A stretch of DNA of 64,000 nucleotides from Dysidea avara. Its lineage: Eukaryota; Porifera; Demospongiae; Dictyoceratida; Dysideidae. The stretch spans positions 6,992,694-7,056,693 of the forward strand of contig NC_089285.1 in NCBI RefSeq assembly GCF_963678975.1. The letters run 5' to 3'. The notes below the pieces were generated by a model. The model was not told the origin of the DNA and made no database searches. It worked only from the letters and a program-made list of their open reading frames with translations. This document shows positions 57,436 to 64,000 of the stretch, piece after piece; position 1 is the first letter of the stretch; each line of letters opens with the position of its first letter. The position numbers and the translations under genes are program-made.

Positions 57436-57789
57436 GATCAGTCCAAGTATATTTTGAAAGAAGTCAACTGTATTCGAATGACCGTGTTGGCAGTGTTGAA
57501 ATATTCACAATTGGTAATTGGGGTAGCATAGACTACTACAGCAGCTGGAATACCAATCACATGCAGATAGTTTGCAGACAACTGGGATATGAGTTTGCTA
57601 CAGGCAACTACCCTAAGTGTACTACATGTGACAATGTCCCACGTGCTCATGTATTTCCTACTAACCTGTGGAAAACTAGTGTTAAGTGTGATGGAAATGA
57701 AGCATCACTGATTGATTGTGATGCACATGACTGGTCATTGGATAGAGTGCATACGGCTACTTATGATGTAGTACTAGTCCATTGCAAAG
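57436..57789 (+). CDS. SRCR domain exon 2 (divergent)
   Basis: The acceptor is ctaaatcag and the donor gtaaat, phase 1 both ends. It reads SVQVYFERSQLYSNDRVGSV, NWGSIDYYSSWNTNHMQIVC, RQLGYEFATGNYPKCTTCDN, WKTSVKCDGNEASLIDC and VVLVHCKG. The SRCR framework (VCRQLGY, CDGNE..L.DC, final C) is kept. The usual GTVC is replaced by GSID, so the cysteine pattern is altered and two extra cysteines (KCTTC) appear. Confidence 0.85.
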
Positions 57790-58364
57790 GTAAATGCATT
57801 ATACTATACTATTGCAGTTATTTGTAATCAGAATGTAATGTGCAGTACTATGCATGTGCATAGCTGCAAGAAAACAAACTAGACAAATAATAAGAAGACC
57901 AGCATATTATGCAGGATATTTTTGTTGCATTATTACTGCTAGTCTGATGCACACAATGATACAGCTGAATTTTATGCTAACTTTGTTTCAACAGAGATAC
58001 TGGTAACAATAACTGATAATGAATATTGAAACTATGGTTACCGGTATATATTTACATATGCAGTATGCGGTATTGTACCCTCATAGGCATGGGGCCATGC
58101 ATGTCCACTTTCATTGGACAATGCTTGCAACTAAAGATTCTCTAATAGAGCAGTCAACCATTCTAATAAAACGTTCACAGTTATCTTGAAAGTAAGTACT
58201 TGATTTGTTTGCAACAGCAGAGTAAAAATTGTATAAAATGGTGTCTCAGAGCTTAATATACAGTTGGGTAGACTGGAGCAATGTGAGTAGTTTGTTGCTC
58301 AAGGAAACAACACAGAATTGGCATAACTGGGCATCAAACATGGAACCATTAAATTATCAGGCCA

Positions 58365-58424
58365 CACACACACACACCCGCGCGCGCGCACGTACGCACA
58401 CACACACAAACACAGACACACGTT
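58365..58424. repeat. CA/CG-rich low-complexity run
   Basis: Alternating purine-pyrimidine (cacaca, cgcgcgcgca), a potential Z-DNA-forming stretch. Confidence 0.85.
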
Positions 58425-58614
58425 CACATACCGTGATCATACATGTACATAAAATTATTTGCACTTACACTAGTAAATTAGATAAGCAGGGCAGGTGGAG
58501 CTCATTGAAGAGAAATTTGACATTGAAATGAGTGAAATTTGATATATATATATAGTAGGCATAAATGTAATTTATGGGGGTCTGGGAGTATGAAATGTTA
58601 GAAGAACCTGGTGG

Positions 58615-58880
58615 CCCATTGGTGTTACCTGGAGAAGCAGCCCACCTAGCTCTAACGTACCAGGTGTAAATTCTCAGGTGTTCTTGTATGGCTTAATGAT
58701 GTTGGGGTTGTACTTTGAACTTTGAGTTCCACAACCTCTCTCCATGAGACCTCGACAGTCCTCCTGTGGGTTACTAGTCTTGCTCCAGGAAGATCTGTCT
58801 GCACAAGATTCAAGTATCTAAATGGTGCAGACATCTCAGTGCTGGCTTACCAGGTAGCAATAGTTGCATTTTGCATGGGT
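58615..58880 (+). repeat. Dispersed repeat, copy 1
   Basis: Shares ordered blocks with 59495-59780: tggagaagcagcccacc, gagacct-gacagtcctcctg, ctgcacaag, cccagtgctgg-like, ggcaatagttgc-like, each ending near a (TG)n run. It may be a SINE-like family whose 3' end seeds TG microsatellites. Confidence 0.6.
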
Positions 58881-58913
58881 GCTGGAGACTTTGCTTTGCT
58901 TTGTGGCTTTGTA

Positions 58914-58915
<2 letters not shown>

Positions 58916-58981
<66 letters not shown>
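58916..58981. repeat. (TG)n microsatellite
   Basis: About 32 uninterrupted dinucleotides, then a second short run to 59002. Confidence 0.97.
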
Positions 58982-58982
<1 letters not shown>

Positions 58983-59332
58983 TGTGGTGTGTGTGTGTGT
59001 GTTGGTGAGGCAGCATAGTCAAGTAGCTAAAGCAGAAATTGAGAGATTCCAGCCCAGTTCCAGGTGTGATGCTCGGTTATGTTCAGGTACTCTACCCAGC
59101 TGTTTAAATGAGGACATGGTGGCTTGATGTCAACTGGACCGGAGAAACATACCACCCAGTTGTAACATTGCCACCCAGCAGTAACTTTCACCCATTATAC
59201 ACAATGGGTGAAAGTCCAGGTGGGATTTTGGGTGTCAAAACCTTCACTTGTGACAAGGTATAGTCTTGCCCCATCTCTGCACTGACTCTTAGCACCTGAA
59301 ACGTATCTAGCGCAGCAGCCAAAGGACTTGCC

Positions 59333-59334
<2 letters not shown>

Positions 59335-59401
<67 letters not shown>

Positions 59402-59405
59402 GTGT
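59335..59405. repeat. (TG)n microsatellite
   Basis: About 35 dinucleotides with tgcg interruptions. Confidence 0.97.
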
Positions 59406-59494
59406 TCCATGTTCATTGCCCACTTATGCCAATTTGGTGCTGTTGTTTCCTTGAGCAAGAAATTTTATTCAGATGTATATTGGTAACCTGTGAC

Positions 59495-59780
59495 CTGGTG
59501 TCATCTGGAGAAGCAGCCCACCCATCTGTAACATCAATGGGTGCTTGGTGTTTGCTAGGGAAGCAAATTCCCAACTGATGTTATCTCAATTAGCAGTGTT
59601 AAGGTCATTGTGGAACTTTGATTTCTGCACTCTCTCTCATTGAGACCTGGACAGTCCTCCTGCGGGTAACTAGCTCTGCCCCAGGAGGATTTGCCTGCAC
59701 AAGGCTCAAGCACCTGAGCAGTGTACAGTCATCCCAGTGCTGGTTCGCTGGGTGGCAATAGTTGCGTTTGCACAGCTTAC
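59495..59780 (+). repeat. Dispersed repeat, copy 2
   Basis: Second copy of the family at 58615-58880, with extra sequence (59540-59600) between the first two shared blocks. Confidence 0.6.
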
Positions 59781-59897
59781 ACTTTTTTTGCTGTGTGTGT
59801 ATGTGTAGCATATATAATCAGTGAAACATTGCTTCAACCATAATACAGCAAACTGATAGTTGTTTGTCTCTCTGCTTTTAATTATTTTGCAATGCAG

Positions 59898-60068
59898 TTC
59901 CTGTACAAGGAGGATGGTCAGAATGGAGCTATTCACAATGCAGCCATACTTGCTTTGGTGGAAAACAAGTGAGAACTAGAATTTGTAATAACCCAACTCC
60001 TCAGAACAATGGAGAACCTTGTGTTGGAAATTCATCTGAAGTTGTTGCCTGTGGAAGCACATCCTGTG
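59898..60068 (+). CDS. Thrombospondin type-1 repeat exon
   Basis: The acceptor is aatgcag and the donor gtatgt, phase 1 both ends. It encodes QGGWSEWSYSQCSHTCFGGK, QVRTRICNNPTPQNNG and EPCVGNSSEVVACGSTSC. The W-x2-W-x4-CS-x2-C opening, R-x-R-x-C and six cysteines are a complete TSP1 module, an extracellular matrix and glycan-binding fold. Same phase and strand as the SRCR and Ig exons around it. Confidence 0.9.
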
Positions 60069-60726
60069 GTATGTATTCTTAGTACCTATCATCAGTAATT
60101 AGCTATTTATTTATTAAAATCAGTTTTTAAACTAGTAAACCAAAATAGAATAGGGCTGAAAATTGTAAGCATTCTAAATTTAAGCATTCTGTTATCAGGC
60201 ACTCAATGTCTATGCTAGAAGCACTACAGGATGCGACAAATTAAATGCTAGGTGTCGAGTTATAAAACTTGTAGCTACTTTGCTATTGTTTACACTCACT
60301 TTACTGTATATGCATTTCAAAAACTAGCTAAGTGCATAGAAGTCTCATAAAATTATGTCTGTATTCCTTAGATACCATAAATTTAAAACTTACAATGTAA
60401 CTGTCAGCTTTCAACTTTCAAATCTTTTCTTTTAAAACTTGCAACTTTCAGGTATTAATTGTCTGAATTAATTGTAATTTTAAAAAAATTCAAACATTCA
60501 AATTCTCAGTCTACTGTTTGTTTATGGATTAATATAGATGTGCCATCAATGAATAAAGGCTTTTTGAATATGCTTGATCATGTATATGGAATAATATAGA
60601 TACATTTTAAAATGCAGACAATTTTGCATAGCATGTGTTTTAGTTAGACAGAGTATATGCTCCCAATACTGATTCAGGTAATCATTCCATTGTTGCATGA
60701 CCTGTATGCAGCACAATCCTACTAAA
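60069..60726. other. Intron sequence
   Basis: AT-rich, no exon or repeat of note. Confidence 0.5.
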
Positions 60727-61481
60727 CAGGGGCAGATCCAGACTTTTGGAAAGGAGGGTAAAAGTGAACTGACCCTACAAGGAAGACACACCTTAGTGTG
60801 CAAAAGCACACTACCTTATTGTGCACACTAGCATGCATGCGAAGCACGCCAACTTAGAGGGGGTCTGGGACACTCCCCCCAGGAAAATTTTGAAGTACCT
60901 TTATTATGATGTTTATATAATGTAAAATATGGGCCAGGGTTTCCAGCTACCCTCCTGCTGAACTATTTTATAATATCCTGTACAGCAGCTCTACACAGTA
61001 CACACTTATGTGCACTCAAATACAATGGTGTATTTGCTAGACAGGGAAGATTGGAGAATGTACTCAATGCAGCTCCCTTGAAAATGCTGAAGGTTTATAC
61101 ATTTAATTTTAATAGATTTTGGTGTGCACAGCTATACCTATTTGGAAAAAATCAAAATAAAGTTACTGTTTGTGTTAAAGGAATTTTGTTTGATTATACA
61201 ATGCCACTCATAAATGCACAGCTAACTGTGTACCTACTTTTATACAACATGCAAATATATTTAATTGTGGGTTTTAATTGGCATGTAGGCTGGCTGTTGA
61301 GAGTCTTGGAAATATGGCATTTATATGGTAGAGACTGGTGGCAGCTATTTGCAGCTAAAAGTCACAATAGAAAGATAGATGTGATTTTCATAAAACATAT
61401 GGAGTACAATTGACATATATACTAAAACTTTTTGGAGGGAAGATCAAGAACCTCCTTTGACCCACTCCTAATCTGCCACTG
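60727..61481. mobile_element. hAT-like non-autonomous element with target duplication
   Basis: The left end caggggcagatccagac and the right end taatctgccactg are inverted. The flanks ctactaaa (60719-60726) and ctgctaaa (61482-61489) are an 8-bp duplication with one mismatch, as expected for hAT. No transposase; an open frame at 61051-61413 has no recognisable domain. It sits inside an intron of the SRCR/TSP1/Ig gene. Confidence 0.7.
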
Positions 61482-61811
61482 CTGCTAAATCAGATGGCAG
61501 ATGAATATCATAAAAGAATTACAGCTAGTTTCAGTTCTTTTACCTTTGACTAAAGTTTAAGCATGCATTGCTTTTCCACTCTTCAAAGCAGGAGTTGCCA
61601 CCTCTGCACCCTCCCACCCCTATTTCTCTGCCCCTAAAGTTTATCTATTTTTTCATAATGATTTTCACTGTGTAACGGAATGTACCAATACTTTCTATAC
61701 TGACTCAGTGTACAGTATGTAAGTATTGGGACTGGTAACACAAACATTACTTTAATTGAAATAAACACTGATCATATATTTGTAACTCCTTCCATATACA
61801 CATCTGTATTT

Positions 61812-62046
61812 GTGACCCGGTCTGCGAAAAGGGCTCTTATAGCCTTTCCAATTATCCATGTTTGGCTAATCATAACTCCTAATCTACTAAAGCTATCACC
61901 ATGTAATTACACCCACAGCTACTGCCAGGTTAGGGTCGTTGAGTGACCAAATTGTAGGCTTGTACCATATTCACCAGTCAAGTTATGGGTTACCATATAT
62001 ATGCAATTGGAAAGGCTATAAGAGCCCTTTTCGCAGACCGGGTCAC
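61812..62046. mobile_element. MITE with ~42-bp near-perfect terminal inverted repeats
   Basis: gtgacccggtctgcgaaaag at the left and cttttcgcagaccgggtcac at the right continue inward as ggctcttatagcctttccaa and its inverse. Length 235 bp. attt borders both sides. It ends 49 bp before the Ig exon at 62096. Confidence 0.95.
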
Positions 62047-62095
62047 ATTTAGTAGTGTACTTTATGAAGCATGTTATTATTTGAACTTTACATAG

Positions 62096-62416
62096 CAATG
62101 CCCCAGATAATAAAAATATCTACAAATCAAGAAGTGATATCAAACCGTACAGCTGAGTTTTGCTGTAATGCAACTGGAAAACCAATAGCAACTTTTCAAT
62201 GGCTAAGACATGGAGTGCAGTTATCAAGGAAACAGATTAATGTGGCATACTCAACTGTAGGAAGTGTGTGTGATGATAAAAATCTACCTAGCTTATGTAA
62301 CTCATCCAGTACTCTGCAGATATTCAACACAACAGCAACTGATGGTGGAGAGTATACTTGTGTTGCTACAAACAAAATTGAAAGTGTAACAGCACCTGTG
62401 AATTTAACAGTTGATG
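62096..62416 (+). CDS. Ig-like domain exon
   Basis: The acceptor is tacatag and the donor gtagga, phase 1 both ends. It encodes MPQIIKISTNQEVISN, RTAEFCCNATGKPIATFQWL (first Cys and Trp) and TATDGGEYTCVATNKIE (G-x-Y-x-C). Between them SVCDDKNLPSLCNSSSTLQI carries the additional cysteine pair seen in the other Ig exons. An extra Cys next to the first (FCCN) is unusual. Confidence 0.9.
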
Positions 62417-62942
62417 GTAGGATACACACTTTGATTCAATATTACATGTAGCAATTGTATACAAACTGCATACATACCTACACACAAGTAATATCATTTT
62501 ATTGTTGTCAGATATACAATAGGATTGGTTATGTCCATCATTGAAGCCAAATCCCTTCATTTTTTCTGGTATTATACAAAACCAATAGCAATTAAGTGAT
62601 TGCTTTTAAGAAAACTAGTGCAGCAGTAGGAAAGTCCTGTTATCCAGAAAAGCCGCACTTCTTTATGTTTAACACATAAAAGGTTTATGAGAAAATCACT
62701 TAGTTTACTACAATCCATGACTAATTCATTCATAGAATACAATCATGAACAATTTGTTTATGCAAATGGGTACTGGTATACAAATAGATAAATGCATGAT
62801 TGTATTGCAGGAAGTGTGGCCATACAGCTCAGCCTGCAGCCAATGGCTGTAGGAACTTCCTTTGTTCAAAACAATTTGCTGCAATAGTGCACATAAATTG
62901 TTTTTGTGAAAGCTATTGCAATTGTTTTTCCTTGTGTTACAG
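62417..62942. other. Intron
   Basis: 526 bases, AT-rich, no repeat or exon recognised. Confidence 0.5.
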
Positions 62943-63275
62943 TCATTCCTAAAATTACTAAAGCACCACTGGACACAAATATTTTATCAAGTGGAGATGT
63001 CAACTTTACTTGCATTGCTATTGGCAAACCACGAGCTACCATTACTTGGTCTAGAAACACCAACACCATTACTAACAATATATATAAAGATATTCCTGGC
63101 ATTATAATTAACAGTATAGTGGGGAACTGTACAATTGATGATCCCCTGAGTCAGTGTTTGTCATCCAGTACACTCCAAATAACTGATGCTGCAGCTGTTG
63201 ATAGTGGAGAGTACACTTGCATTGCTACCAACAAAGTTGGGAGCAATGAAAAGACTGCCAAACTGATAGTAAATG
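62943..63275 (+). CDS. Ig-like domain exon
   Basis: The acceptor is gtgttacag and the donor gtaata, phase 1 both ends. It encodes IPKITKAPLDTNILSSGDVN, FTCIAIGKPRATITWSRN, then NCTIDDPLSQCLSSSTLQIT and AAVDSGEYTCIATNKVGSNE. It is the closest relative of the Ig exon at 37.7 kb: the C-T-I-D-x-x-L-S-Q-C insertion is shared almost exactly. Confidence 0.92.
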
Positions 63276-63884
63276 GTAATAGTGGTTTAAGTGTTTATAC
63301 AATGAACCAGACTTCAATAGACTGTGTACATAAAACCAAAAGACATGACAATGTGTTATGTAGAGAGATGCTGCATGTGTATTCTATGAAGGATGCAATT
63401 TTCACACATTCTCAGCTTGATTGTGCCTGGATGAAATTGTACAAATCATTTTCTTTTGGGATAGGACACTTCCCATACCAAATGTGAGCTTTGTAAGTTA
63501 GTCCAGCCATCCTTGAGATATAAGTGCAACTTTAAGTTTTTCATCCATAGTTATATAGCCATAGTAATAAATAAAGAATGGTGGTGAACATATGAGAGTT
63601 AATACGTTAATCAACAAGCTTACATTTCTGCTTATCATAACATTGATGAGTGAATTAGTTCTACGAAGTATTTCTCTGCACTGTGACAAGTAATGATATG
63701 TAAATTTTTCCTCTACCCTTAGCCAAATTATTTATCATTTCATCATTAGTAGAAAAATAATCATAATTTTAAAGAGAAAATCCATACAATGTTGTAATTG
63801 CAAACACACTGCATTTGTTGTTACTATTTAAGATGTTCTAGATGTATTTCCATGTGTTTAACGTTCTATATATTTTTTCCACAG
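63276..63884. other. Intron
   Basis: 609 bases, AT-rich. Nothing further recognised. Confidence 0.5.
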
Positions 63885-64000
63885 TTATACCGGCTATTAT
63901 TGAGGCACCTGCAGACCTCTTGGTCACAGTACATGTACATGTCAACTTTACCTGTACTGCAGGTGCTAAACCAAGATGTGCCATTTACTGGTTTAGAAAT
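63885..64000 (+). CDS. Ig-like domain exon, cut by the right window edge
   Basis: The acceptor is ttttccacag at 63884, entering in phase 1 like its neighbours. It encodes IPAIIEAPADLLVTVHVHVN, then FTCTAGAKPRCAIYWFRN. The first Ig Cys and Trp are present; the second half lies outside the window. Confidence 0.85.

Larger units (their letters stand above)
57790..59897. other. Intron with microsatellites and a dispersed repeat family
   Basis: Contents: motif tctaatagagcagtcaacca (58141-58160); CA/CG-rich run 58365-58424; (TG)n at 58916-58981 and 59335-59405. Repeat copies lie at 58615-58880 and 59495-59780 (shared gagaagcagcccacc, gacagtcctcctg, ggtagcaatagttgc-like text). An inverted pair at ~58288-58345 and 59396-59455 shares ctcaaggaaacaac. 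No additional exon is supported. Confidence 0.6.

Noticed and set aside
61051-61413. 120-codon hydrophobic frame
   Set aside because: It falls wholly within a non-autonomous hAT-like element and shows no domain; probably chance in AT-rich sequence.

Overview
This is an intron-rich, repeat-dominated metazoan sequence. SRCR, thrombospondin type-1 and Ig-like domains lie on successive phase-1 exons of one strand, and the surroundings are AT-rich and packed with MULE, pogo-like, hAT-like, Helitron and LINE debris. Together these suggest an early-branching animal, most likely a demosponge; that is inference from domain content, not a database match. No prokaryotic features, real tRNA, rRNA or CRISPR were seen. 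A 200-base N gap lies at 42756-42955.

Layout. 0-2.4 kb: a broken OB-fold/RPA-like gene (+) next to the N-terminal remnant of a Helitron Rep protein (-). 2.7-7.05 kb (-): a large transposase-like gene with a Ulp1 cysteine protease and a C-terminal PHD finger, split by one in-frame TAA. 8.7-12.5 kb: a tRNA-derived SINE-like sequence interrupted by a 3.56 kb terminal-inverted-repeat element that itself carries two LINE fragments. 13.05-18.0 kb: copy A of a ~5 kb composite element (palindromic head, GC hairpin, ~30-bp satellite array, unique tail with terminal hairpin). 18.9-25.8 kb (+): an intron-containing Mutator-like transposase gene whose predicted product adds a SWIM finger, a CXXC zinc finger and an OTU-type protease. 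26.6-28.5 kb (+): a 5'-truncated retroelement reverse transcriptase with a restriction-like endonuclease-like tail. 31.05-32.15 kb (-): four splice-compatible exons, two of which resemble the CENP-C cupin start. 32.6-36 kb: four foldback or MITE elements in a row. 37.7 kb (+): an Ig exon. 38.3-41 kb: hAT-like relics. 41.4-43.5 kb: a ~540-bp inverted repeat around a CXC-domain pseudogene and the gap. 43.7-47.9 kb (-) and 49.8-52.8 kb (+): copies B and C of the composite element. 56.6-64 kb (+): exons encoding SRCR-SRCR-TSP1-Ig-Ig-Ig, running off the right edge.

How it fits together. The likely host genes are the Ig/SRCR/TSP1 cell-surface or secreted protein and possibly the CENP-C-like fragment. 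Almost everything else is mobile DNA or its wreckage. Several transposon genes keep long open frames broken by only one or two lesions, so they are young or recently active. The three composite elements share their palindromic head, satellite array and tail. Copies A and B have exact matching termini (5' TC, 3' YTGA, A/T flanks), suggesting a non-autonomous Helitron-like family that carries satellite DNA around the genome.
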